Below, piece by piece: positions 7,047 to 14,180 of a stretch of 54,515 bases of DNA. The DNA comes from Oscillospiraceae bacterium (GTDB lineage Bacteria; Bacillota; Clostridia; Oscillospirales; Ruminococcaceae), in assembly GCA_021200775.1 (NCBI GenBank), contig JAJQGB010000003.1, positions 1-54,515 on the forward strand. Reading direction: 5' to 3'. The notes beneath the pieces are model-generated. The model saw nothing but the letters and a program-made list of their open reading frames with translations, was not told the origin of the DNA and did not search any database. Position 1 is the first letter of the stretch. The number at the start of each line of letters is the position of its first letter. Both the position numbers and the translations under genes were made by a program.

Positions 7047-7493
7047 TTATTCTTCACTAAGCTCGGTGATGACCTTTACAAAGCTTTCCGGGTCGTCGAA
7101 CTCCTTGTAAATAGATGCAAAGCGGACGTATGCCACAAGGTCGATGTCCTTTAGCGCCGAAAGAACGCTGTCGCCGATTTCGGATGTCGTGATTTCAGTT
7201 CTCATCTCGTTTGCAAGGCGATTTTCGATGTCGTCGACGATGTGCTCGATGGTTTCGGGGCTTACGGTACGCTTTTTGGTGGCAGACCTGATGCCGACGA
7301 TGACCTTCTCCCTCATGAACGGCTCATAGCTTCCGTTCTTTTTGATAACCATCAGAGCCGGGCGCTCGACAACCTCGTAGGTCGTGAACCTCCTGCCGCA
7401 TTGTGTGCACTCACGGCGGCGGCGAATCTTCTCGTCGCTCGGGCGTGAATCGATAACCTTGGTGTCGTCATAACCGCAGAACGGGCATTTCAT
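7047..7493 (-). CDS. nrdR: transcriptional repressor NrdR
   Basis: The 148-residue protein has the NrdR layout. A zinc ribbon, MKCPFCGYDDTKVIDSR and CTQCGRRFTTYE (four Cys), is followed by an ATP-cone domain with VIKKNGSYEPF and the conserved KRTVSPETIE region. NrdR represses ribonucleotide reductase genes in response to ATP/dATP. GGAGGG nine bases upstream selects the start at 7493. No nrd structural gene and no clear NrdR box are visible in this window. It has its own promoter and terminator, so it is a single-gene unit. Confidence 0.95.
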   Translation of the reverse strand: MKCPFCGYDDTKVIDSRPSDEKIRRRRECTQCGRRFTTYEVVERPALMVIKKNGSYEPFMREKVIVGIRSATKKRTVSPETIEHIVDDIENRLANEMRTEITTSEIGDSVLSALKDIDLVAYVRFASIYKEFDDPESFVKVITELSEE

Positions 7494-7551
7494 GATAGTC
7501 ATCCCTCCATAGTAAAGCAGGTCGCTGTTTTGTGAAATGTATCTTTCAATT

Positions 7552-7580
7552 ATTATAGCATATTTTCCGGATTTTTGCAA
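7552..7580 (-). promoter_or_regulatory. sigma-A promoter of nrdR
   Basis: On the minus strand, TTGCAA (7580-7575) and TATAAT (7557-7552) have a 17-base spacer, about 60 bases upstream of the start codon. Confidence 0.7.
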
Positions 7581-7616
7581 CAGAAAATTCCGGTTTCAAG
7601 CCACTTTTTTGTTCTA

Positions 7617-7985
7617 TTACAATATTCTCCCGAACGTCGGAATCTCCCGGTCTAAAATTCGTTTGGCATAGGATCTGAGTAGCTCGCACTGCGCCGTGAA
7701 CTCGTCAGAGCTTGATTCCAGCATCGGTCGGAGCATGTAGACTGCGCCCTCCATCTCCTCTAAAATGTCTTCGTCAACAATGCAGGAAAGCCGTTTTGAG
7801 TATTTTGCAAATGCTTCTTCAAGCTCGGTAACTGCTTCTTCCGCTTCTTCCAAAGAATCAGACTCCAAGACTTCTTGAATCTTCCCGTAAATTTTCGTGT
7901 TCTCCGCCTCGATTCCGGCAATGGCGAAGCACCCAGCCGCAATGATAGCGGCAATTATAACTATGCTGATAAAAATCCGCTTCAT
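7617..7985 (-). CDS. DUF4363 family small membrane protein
   Basis: The 122-residue protein has an N-terminal membrane helix or signal anchor (about residues 4-23) and an all-helical, acid-rich extracytoplasmic part of about 95 residues. It fits the DUF4363 family, small proteins of unknown function commonly paired with DUF421 in spore formers. GGAG eight bases upstream selects the ATG at 7985 over a GTG at 7991. It starts two bases after the DUF421 stop codon, so the two are translationally coupled. A spore-membrane role is inferred from the neighbours only. Confidence 0.75.
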   Translation of the reverse strand: MKRIFISIVIIAAIIAAGCFAIAGIEAENTKIYGKIQEVLESDSLEEAEEAVTELEEAFAKYSKRLSCIVDEDILEEMEGAVYMLRPMLESSSDEFTAQCELLRSYAKRILDREIPTFGRIL

Positions 7986-7987
7986 AA

Positions 7988-8659
7988 TCACTTCTCCTTC
8001 GGGATAATATAGAGCGAGTTGTCAGGGCGCATCATGCAAAGAAGTACGTCCGACGGGTCGAGATGCTTTCTTTTGAGCTCTTTTCGTAGCTCTTTTTCGT
8101 CGAGACCTGCCCCGTTCATTCCGCTTCCGATGATGTCGCCGTCTGAGATGAGCACCTGCGGAGGGTCGCTTGATGTCTCGGGAGCAGTAAGAGTTTCGGG
8201 AGTAACCGGTCGGTTATTGGCTTTCAGTAGTACGCTAATCGTTCCCGTAGTCTCAACGACGGCATACTGGACTTCATCGATATCGAAAACTCCGCTGTTC
8301 CTGAGCGCCGAGCAGACGTCGTCGACCGTAAATCTTAATTCTTTCATGACCGCCTGGTCGAGCTTCCCGTTCGAGATGATGACTTTAGGTCTCCCCGAGA
8401 TAACATGCCGGAGCTTTCTTGATTTGAGAGCCGCAAATGACGCTAAGATGTCAAGGCAGACAAGTGTCAGAATCGGCACAACTCCCGTTATAAGCGAAGC
8501 CTCAGGGTCCTCCATCGCAAGGGTGGCGATGTTTGATATCAGAATCGTGATGACGAGCTCCGACGGGGAGAGCTCGCCTAACTGTCTCTTTCCCATAACC
8601 CGGGTTGCGAAAATCACGAGAAAATAGACCATGATTCCTCTTATGAAAACTATGAGCAT
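7988..8659 (-). CDS. DUF421 domain (YetF-like) membrane protein
   Basis: The 223-residue protein has three N-terminal membrane helices (roughly residues 3-20, 33-50, 56-75), including the family motif GKRQLGELSPSELVI. A cytoplasmic DUF421 domain follows, with VISGRPKVIISNGK and ELRFTVDDVCSALR. The family is widespread in spore-forming bacteria and includes B. subtilis YetF; its biochemical role is not settled. AGAAAGGA precedes the start. It is divergent from the gerA operon, and a spore-type promoter on each strand shares overlapping -35 boxes between the two units, suggesting joint forespore expression. Confidence 0.88.
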   Translation of the reverse strand: MLIVFIRGIMVYFLVIFATRVMGKRQLGELSPSELVITILISNIATLAMEDPEASLITGVVPILTLVCLDILASFAALKSRKLRHVISGRPKVIISNGKLDQAVMKELRFTVDDVCSALRNSGVFDIDEVQYAVVETTGTISVLLKANNRPVTPETLTAPETSSDPPQVLISDGDIIGSGMNGAGLDEKELRKELKRKHLDPSDVLLCMMRPDNSLYIIPKEK

Positions 8660-8687
8660 GATTTTATCCTTTCTGAGTTTCTGAACC

Positions 8688-8716
8688 TATTTTTGCCGGG
8701 ACGCTCCCGAATATCC
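8688..8716 (-). promoter_or_regulatory. candidate forespore (sigma-G-like) promoter for DUF421
   Basis: Read on the minus strand, GGATA (8716-8712), 17 bases, AAAAATA (8694-8688). The layout equals those before gerAA and spoVAD. Known sigma-G promoters have a G-H-A-T-R -35 box and a CATnnTA-like -10 box; GGATA departs at the second base. Confidence 0.4.
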
Positions 8717-8737
8717 GAAGAATCTCTGCAAAAACTA
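8709..8737 (+). promoter_or_regulatory. candidate sigma-G promoter for the gerA operon
   Basis: GAATA (8709-8713), 17 bases, AAAACTA (8731-8737), ending 23 bases before the gerAA start codon. Its -35 box overlaps that of the divergent DUF421 promoter. The gerA operon is a known sigma-G target in Bacillus. Confidence 0.45.
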
Positions 8738-8760
8738 ACCCAAAAAGAAAGGGTGATTGC

Positions 8761-10212
8761 ATGAATTTAAGCGAAAATCTCGAACGGTCGCTTTCGGGAA
8801 TCAGGGATTTATTCGGCGATTCAAAAGACTTGAATATAGTCAGATTCGAGACTTCGGGGATAAAGTGCGCCGTCCTGACGCTTGAAGGGATGACAAGCTC
8901 TTCCGATTTATCGAAAATGCTCTTCTCGCCGCTTATGGACTTCAAGAAGCTTTTTGCCGAGCCTGCGGATATTTATAACTATCTCATGAGAAAAGGTCTC
9001 TTCTCTACCGAGAGCAAGCCGGTCAGGACATATCAGGACGTTTCTGAGCGTCTCTGCTCCGGCTTTGCGGTGGTTTTAATAAACGGTGAGAAGCGTGGAG
9101 CGGCAATCGGAGCTCAGGGCTTCAAGACCCGAAGCATCTCCGAGCCTGCAACCGAGAACAACATAAAAGGCTGTATGGAAGCCTTTTCCGACAATCTGAA
9201 AACCAGCATGTCACTTGTCCGCAGACGTGTAAAAAGCCCGCTTCTTCGATTCGAGACCCTCAAAGCCGGCAAAATCAGCCAGACCGAGCTCGCAATCGCC
9301 TACATTTCCGGGAAAGCTTCCGAAAGTCTTGTCGAAGAAGTCAAATCCCGGCTCGGCGAAATCGAGCTTGATATAATCTCCGGAACCGGATGTCTGGAGC
9401 CGTTTTTGTCGCAGAATCCGGGCTCGTTTTTCTCCGGTTGTTCGACAACTGAAAGACCGGACACCCTGGTTGCGAAAATCAACGAGGGCAGAATCGCTGT
9501 TCTTATAGATGGCGTGCCGTTTGCTGTCGTCTGCCCGGCACTTTTCATGGAGAACTTCCAGGCGGTCGACGATTACGAGGAGAAGCCCTACTTCGCATTT
9601 CTTCAAAGGCTTCTTAGGTATCTTTCGTTTCTTATGGCAGGCTTCCTCCCGGGAATATATCTCGCCGCCACGATTCATCATCCCGAAATCCTTGCGAAAA
9701 CCATCATGACGAATCTGATTTCATCCGAAGAGGACACGCCATTTCCGCTGATGCTGGAAATGATAATAGTTGTCGTTCTTTTCGAGATAATGCGTGAAGC
9801 GGGACTTCGGCTCCCGAAAGCAGTCGGAGGTGCCGTCTCGATTGTCGGAGGGCTCGTCATCGGCGACGCCGCAGTCACAAGTGGGCTGATTTCATCGCCG
9901 CTTCTCATCATAATCGGAATCACTGCAACCTGCTCGTTCGTTCTCCCGAGTCTGAATCCGCAACTTACGGCGCTCAGATTTATCGGAATTTTTGCAGGAG
10001 GACTCTGGGGATTCTTCGGGATGGCTGTATTCTGCCTTCTGGTGCTCGTGAACGCCTCGGCGAGCGACTGCCTTAATGTCCCGTATCTTTCGCCTGCGGC
10101 ACCGTTTACTATGAAGGCAACCCGTGATTTACTCTGGCGTGTAGGATATAAGAAAATGCAGAAGCGAAAAATCACGGTCGAGAGCCTTAACGGCTCGGGG
10201 AGGGAATCGTAA
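8761..10212 (+). CDS. gerAA: spore germination protein, GerAA family
   Basis: The 483-residue protein has the GerA A-subunit layout: a cytoplasmic N-terminal domain of about 270 residues, then a membrane region with four to five helices (FLMAGFLPGIYLAATIHHPE, PLMLEMIIVVVLFEIMREAG, VGGAVSIVGGLVIGDAAV and two more), then a short basic tail. GerA receptors sit in the inner spore membrane and open in response to nutrients. The stop codon overlaps the gerAB start (TAATG). AAAGGGTGATT precedes the ATG. Which nutrient is sensed cannot be read from sequence. Confidence 0.95.
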   Translation: MNLSENLERSLSGIRDLFGDSKDLNIVRFETSGIKCAVLTLEGMTSSSDLSKMLFSPLMDFKKLFAEPADIYNYLMRKGLFSTESKPVRTYQDVSERLCSGFAVVLINGEKRGAAIGAQGFKTRSISEPATENNIKGCMEAFSDNLKTSMSLVRRRVKSPLLRFETLKAGKISQTELAIAYISGKASESLVEEVKSRLGEIELDIISGTGCLEPFLSQNPGSFFSGCSTTERPDTLVAKINEGRIAVLIDGVPFAVVCPALFMENFQAVDDYEEKPYFAFLQRLLRYLSFLMAGFLPGIYLAATIHHPEILAKTIMTNLISSEEDTPFPLMLEMIIVVVLFEIMREAGLRLPKAVGGAVSIVGGLVIGDAAVTSGLISSPLLIIIGITATCSFVLPSLNPQLTALRFIGIFAGGLWGFFGMAVFCLLVLVNASASDCLNVPYLSPAAPFTMKATRDLLWRVGYKKMQKRKITVESLNGSGRES

Positions 10213-11273
10213 TGGCAAAAATCAGCTCGGGGCAGATGTTCATTCTCCTGATTCTCGCTCGAATCATGCACACGATGGTCTTCCATTCTGCCGATTTTTC
10301 GGTGGGAACCTACATGCTCCCGACACTTCTGGTGACTACACTTATCGAAGCCGCACTTTCCCTTCCGGCGGTGATTCTAATTGACAATAGAAGCAATATC
10401 TTAAAAGAGCTTTCCTGCGGTTATAAGTGGTTGCATATTTTTCTTCGGGCACTCTACAGTCTCTACTTTCTCTATATTGCCACCGGCACAATCAAGTATA
10501 TCGCCGAGTTTATGCACGACGAGTTCGAGCGAGTTATCAGCCCGGTTGCGGTTGTCCTGATTCTCGCTGTCGCATCTGCATATTGCGCTCACTTGGGCAT
10601 AGAAGCGCTTGCAAGAGCCGGAACGGTCGTCTTCTGGATTTTCATCGCACTTTTCATCTCGATGTCGGCAGTAAGTCAGGGAACTTTTCATCCTGAGAAC
10701 CTGACGCCCATAACTTATAGAGACTTTCCTGCCATGCTCGACTATGCCGTCCGGGACCTGTCTTCAAGCTGGTGGCTTCCGATGCTGGTTGTGCTGGGAA
10801 CTCACCTTAACGGTTCGAAAAACGGCGCCGGAAAGGCAACTTTGGGGTATCTTGGCTTCAAGTTCATCATGCTCGAAGTGCTTGCGCTTCTTATAATACT
10901 GGTGCTCGGCAAATTTGCCGATATCTTGGGCTATCCGCTTCTTGCGCTCGGAGCATATGCCCGAACCGTCTTTATCCGGAGCTTCGACGCCGTCAACATG
11001 TTCGTCTGGTGCATGAACGTTGTGCTGGTCTCGGGAATCTATCTCTTCATTGCAACGGATGGCTTGAAAGGCAAGAAGCGGACGGCAGGTGAGCTTTCAG
11101 CAATGGCAGTCACAGCTATAGCCGCAATATTTGCATATCATGCAAATTTGGACTTCAACGGCGAGGTAGCACTGGTAATCAAAACCGCCGGAATACTTCT
11201 TCTTGGAGTGATTCTGCCGGTTGTACTGATGATAGAAAGGGGAGTGAGAAAATGCGCAAGCTCATTGCAATAG
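10212..11273 (+). CDS. gerAB: spore germination permease, GerAB family
   Basis: The 353-residue polytopic protein begins with MAKISSGQMFILLILARIM, a typical B-subunit start. It has about ten hydrophobic segments in the amino acid-polyamine-organocation transporter fold. The B subunit binds the germinant in characterised receptors. It overlaps gerAA by one base and gerAC by 22 bases, so the three are translated together. The length is normal for the family. Confidence 0.95.
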   Translation: MAKISSGQMFILLILARIMHTMVFHSADFSVGTYMLPTLLVTTLIEAALSLPAVILIDNRSNILKELSCGYKWLHIFLRALYSLYFLYIATGTIKYIAEFMHDEFERVISPVAVVLILAVASAYCAHLGIEALARAGTVVFWIFIALFISMSAVSQGTFHPENLTPITYRDFPAMLDYAVRDLSSSWWLPMLVVLGTHLNGSKNGAGKATLGYLGFKFIMLEVLALLIILVLGKFADILGYPLLALGAYARTVFIRSFDAVNMFVWCMNVVLVSGIYLFIATDGLKGKKRTAGELSAMAVTAIAAIFAYHANLDFNGEVALVIKTAGILLLGVILPVVLMIERGVRKCASSLQ

Positions 11274-11809
11274 TGGCGTCGGTGTTACTGCTAACCGGTT
11301 GCACAAGCACGGATGTCCAGAAGCGCCTTGTCGTCACGGCGATAGGAATCGGCGAGGACAGCATCTCATTTCAGACATTCTCCCCCGAAAACGAAATAGA
11401 AATCTATACTTTCGAGCGTCACAATCTCCGGGAAGCCACCGAGGATTTATCTCTCAGAACGGGAAAAGAAGTCTTTTTGGGCGATGCTGAACTGATTATT
11501 TTCTCGGGAAATGAGAATATCGAGCCGTATCTCGTCACACTCTGGCACAGCCCTGACATCTTCATGGGCACTCCGGTTGCGTTTGCGGAAGCTCCTCCCG
11601 AGGAAATCCTGAAAATCCCATCGGAAGATATCACGGCGATTCTCACTGTTTCAGGCAAAGAAGTGGGTCTTATCGACCTCTACAACGAAATCTATTCTGT
11701 TGAAAAGAGTGCAAAATTGCCTCTTCTTTCTGAAACCGGCGAAATTTCGGGCGAAATACTCTTGAAATCATCTTTAGAATGTGGTATCATAGTTTTGTAT
11801 AATGAGTAA
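11252..11809 (+). CDS. gerAC: GerAC-like lipoprotein, N-terminal domain only
   Basis: The 185-residue protein has a lipoprotein signal peptide (LLLTGC, lipidated Cys at 17) followed by the GerAC N-terminal domain, with VVTAIGIGED, then LSLRTGKEVFLGDAELIIF. Full GerAC proteins are about 370-400 residues and have a larger C-terminal domain, which is absent. After the stop at 11807 there are only about 65 bases before the next gene, and no GerAC-like sequence continues in another frame. GGGGAG precedes the ATG. It is probably still the outer-face lipoprotein of the receptor, but minimal. Whether this is a lineage trait or a recent loss cannot be told here. Confidence 0.82.
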   Translation: MRKLIAIVASVLLLTGCTSTDVQKRLVVTAIGIGEDSISFQTFSPENEIEIYTFERHNLREATEDLSLRTGKEVFLGDAELIIFSGNENIEPYLVTLWHSPDIFMGTPVAFAEAPPEEILKIPSEDITAILTVSGKEVGLIDLYNEIYSVEKSAKLPLLSETGEISGEILLKSSLECGIIVLYNE

Positions 11810-11818
11810 ATGTGGCTT

Positions 11819-11844
11819 TTGGGGAGAAATCCCCGGGCTTTTTC
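11819..11844 (+). terminator. possible terminator after gerAC
   Basis: GGGGA-GAAA-TCCCC forms a short stem with a GNRA tetraloop, followed after GGGC by TTTTT. The stem is only five pairs and the T-run is offset, so it may be weak. Confidence 0.4.
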
Positions 11845-11875
11845 GGAAATCCTACGAAAGGGATGGTACTGTTTA

Positions 11876-12247
11876 ATGATAAAGATTGAGAATCATCTGG
11901 GAACGATAGCTATGACCGATTCGTATCTCACTTCGCTCATCGGGCACGCCGCAACAAGCTGCTTCGGCGTAGTAAGAATGAGTCCTGTCGGGGCGAAGCA
12001 GGGAGTCAAGACGAACTTACTCGGCTTGGGCGGAATCGACAATGGCGTCAGAATCTATACTCCCGCAAGAAAAGACCATGAAAATCAGAACAAGATGTCT
12101 ATCGACCTTCACATCTGCGTGACATACGGAATCAACGTAAACGCAATCGTCGACAGCATTGTAAATAAGGTACGCTACGTCGTCGAGAGCGAAACGGGCA
12201 TCGAAGTAAAGAAGATAAACGTCTATGTTGACGGTATGGAATCATAA
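11876..12247 (+). CDS. Asp23/Gls24 family protein (YloU-like)
   Basis: The 123-residue protein has the Asp23/Gls24 pattern: MIKIENHLGTIAMTDSYL, IGHAATSCFGVV, VDLHICVTYGI-like core strands and a final KINVYVDG strand. Family members are envelope-stress or membrane-associated cytoplasmic proteins. As in B. subtilis (yloU-yloV), the next gene is the fatty acid kinase FakA. The start at 11876 lies about 12 bases after GAAAGGGATGG. An upstream ATG would run through the hairpin at 11819. Confidence 0.88.
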   Translation: MIKIENHLGTIAMTDSYLTSLIGHAATSCFGVVRMSPVGAKQGVKTNLLGLGGIDNGVRIYTPARKDHENQNKMSIDLHICVTYGINVNAIVDSIVNKVRYVVESETGIEVKKINVYVDGMES

Positions 12248-12269
12248 TAAAAAGGATAGGTACTGAATA

Positions 12270-13934
12270 ATGATAACAGGTAGTATGCTGAGGGACGCAT
12301 TTATAAGTGCCTCAAACTGCATTTCAAACAATAAGAAGGCTATTGACGAGCTGAATGTCTTTCCCGTCCCTGACGGCGACACCGGCACTAACATGTCGAT
12401 GACACTTTCCAATGCGAAAAAAGAGCTTGAACTGATGGCTGATGATGTCACAGTTGCACAAGTTGCCAAAGTAATGGCTTCGGGACTTTTAAGAGGCGCC
12501 AGAGGAAACTCGGGAGTCATCACATCACTTCTCTTCAAGGGCTTCGACAAAGCACTTAGCGGGCAGGAAACCGCCGACATCGAGCTTATGACGCAGTCTT
12601 TAGAAAAGGGCGTCGAAAGAGCCTACAAGGCAGTCATGAAGCCGACTGAGGGAACTATTCTGACTGTAGCAAGACTCGCTTCCGTCAAGGCGAGAGAGCT
12701 TGCAGGCGTTGAGACAGATTTAGTCTCTTATTGGGAGCAGGTTTGCATTGAGGCTGAGAGAGTTCTCGAAACAACACCCGATTTACTCCCGACTCTGAAG
12801 AAAGCCGGAGTTGTGGACGCCGGAGGCAAGGGTCTTTGCATGATTTTCAGAGCCATGCTAAAGGTATTCAAGGGCGAAGGAATTGTAGCTGACGAGTCCC
12901 AGAAAAAGCAAGCGGAGGCGGTCACCATCGAAACCTATGCATCAGTAGTCGGAAGCTTCGAGGATGAAATCCACTATACCTACTGCACCGAATACATAGT
13001 CAAGAAGGAGTCCAAAGCTGAGGGCAATGCTTTGAAACTCAGAGCCTATCTCGAATCAATCGGCGACTGCGTTGTGGTTGTCGAGGATGACGAGATTATC
13101 AAGGTTCACGTCCACACCAACAACCCCGGACTCGCAGTTGAAAAGGGTCTTGAATTCGGCTCGATGAACCTGCCAAAGATTGAGAATATGCGCGACCAGC
13201 ATAAGGCGAAGAAGGACGGGGACAAAGTAACCGTTTCGAGCTCAAATAAAGTCTACAAGTCGGTTCCTCCCGAGAAGGATTACGGCTTCGTAGCCGTTGC
13301 AACCGGCGAGGGAATCGAAGCGATGTTCAAGGATGCCGGCGCCGACTGCATTGTCCGTGGCGGTCAGACGATGAATCCTTCTACTGAAGACATTTTGGCG
13401 GCAATCCAGTCAACTCCCGCAAGAACCGTTTTCGTTCTTCCTAACAACAAGAATATCATTATGGCGGCTGAGCAGGCTGTCAAACTGGCGGACAGAAAGG
13501 TCTGTGTTTTGCAGACAAGAACCATTCCGCAGGGTCTTTCGGCACTTTTGGCATTCGACCCGACAGCTGACTTCAAGACCAACAGCACTGAGATGACAAA
13601 GGCGTTCGAGCGTGTCCAGACAGGACAGGTAACATTCGCCGCAAGAGACAGTGAGTTCGACGGCGTCGAGATTCACGAGGGCGAAATCTTAGCTATGGAT
13701 AACGGCAAGCTTTCGCTTGTTGAAAAGGACGCAGTCAAGGCGGCATATCGCTTAACAAAGCGCCTGGTGCGTCAGGACAGCGAGTTCGTTTCCGTAATCT
13801 ACGGCAAGGACGTCAAGGAATCGGAGGCAGAAGCTTTACGAGCCAAGCTCGAAGAAAAGTTTGGTTCACGACTTGACATCAACGTCATCAACGGCGGTCA
13901 GCCGGTTTACTACTACATCATCAGTGTTGAATAA
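12270..13934 (+). CDS. fakA: fatty acid kinase catalytic subunit FakA (DAK2 domain, YloV-like)
   Basis: The 554-residue protein has an N-terminal DAK2 kinase domain of about 200 residues. NVFPVPDGDTGTNMSMT carries the Mg-ATP-binding Asp residues, and LLRGARGNSGVI and GVVDAGGKGL are also present. A middle domain and a C-terminal domain ending in GGQPVYYYIISVE match YloV/FakA. FakA phosphorylates fatty acids held by FakB (DegV) proteins, feeding exogenous fatty acids into phospholipids. No fakB is nearby. It follows the Asp23-like gene by 22 bases with AAAGGATAGG before the start, so the two are an operon. Confidence 0.93.
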   Translation: MITGSMLRDAFISASNCISNNKKAIDELNVFPVPDGDTGTNMSMTLSNAKKELELMADDVTVAQVAKVMASGLLRGARGNSGVITSLLFKGFDKALSGQETADIELMTQSLEKGVERAYKAVMKPTEGTILTVARLASVKARELAGVETDLVSYWEQVCIEAERVLETTPDLLPTLKKAGVVDAGGKGLCMIFRAMLKVFKGEGIVADESQKKQAEAVTIETYASVVGSFEDEIHYTYCTEYIVKKESKAEGNALKLRAYLESIGDCVVVVEDDEIIKVHVHTNNPGLAVEKGLEFGSMNLPKIENMRDQHKAKKDGDKVTVSSSNKVYKSVPPEKDYGFVAVATGEGIEAMFKDAGADCIVRGGQTMNPSTEDILAAIQSTPARTVFVLPNNKNIIMAAEQAVKLADRKVCVLQTRTIPQGLSALLAFDPTADFKTNSTEMTKAFERVQTGQVTFAARDSEFDGVEIHEGEILAMDNGKLSLVEKDAVKAAYRLTKRLVRQDSEFVSVIYGKDVKESEAEALRAKLEEKFGSRLDINVINGGQPVYYYIISVE

Positions 13935-13942
13935 AAATTTAA

Positions 13943-13969
13943 GAATGCCGTTCATTATGGACGGCATTC
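13943..13969 (+). other. stem-loop after fakA
   Basis: GAATGCCGT (13943-13951) pairs perfectly with ACGGCATTC (13961-13969) around a nine-base loop. No T-run follows, so it is an RNA 3'-end stem or a weak terminator helped by the repeat just downstream. Confidence 0.5.
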
Positions 13970-13978
13970 GTTATCGGA

Positions 13979-14154
13979 AACCCCTCCGCCGGCTTCGCCG
14001 GCACCTCCCCTTTCAGGGGAGGCTATTTTCCTTCTCCCAAAAGCTTCTGAAAGAGGCAGTTAAAGCCTCCCCTGTTAAGGGGAGGGGGACCGCCACGCGA
14101 AGCGTGGTGGTGGAGGGGTGCGCCGACGAAGTCGGCGTGTCGCCGAAGGCGACA
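13979..14154. repeat. large palindromic repeat, copy 3 (full, with extra hairpins)
   Basis: ACCCCTCC, hairpin GCCGGC-TTC-GCCGGC, CTCCCC-TTTCA-GGGGAGG, spacer containing AAAAGCTTCTGAAAGAGG, GCCTCCCC-TGTTAA-GGGGAGG, hairpin CCACGC-GAA-GCGTGG, GGAGGGGT (ends 14119). Then two more hairpins, GCCGAC-GAA-GTCGGC and TCGCC-GAA-GGCGA. It lies between fakA and the ABC genes, both on the plus strand, ending 26 bases before the ABC start codon. Confidence 0.85.
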
Positions 14155-14180
14155 TTACCACTAATTTTTCGGAGGAAAAT

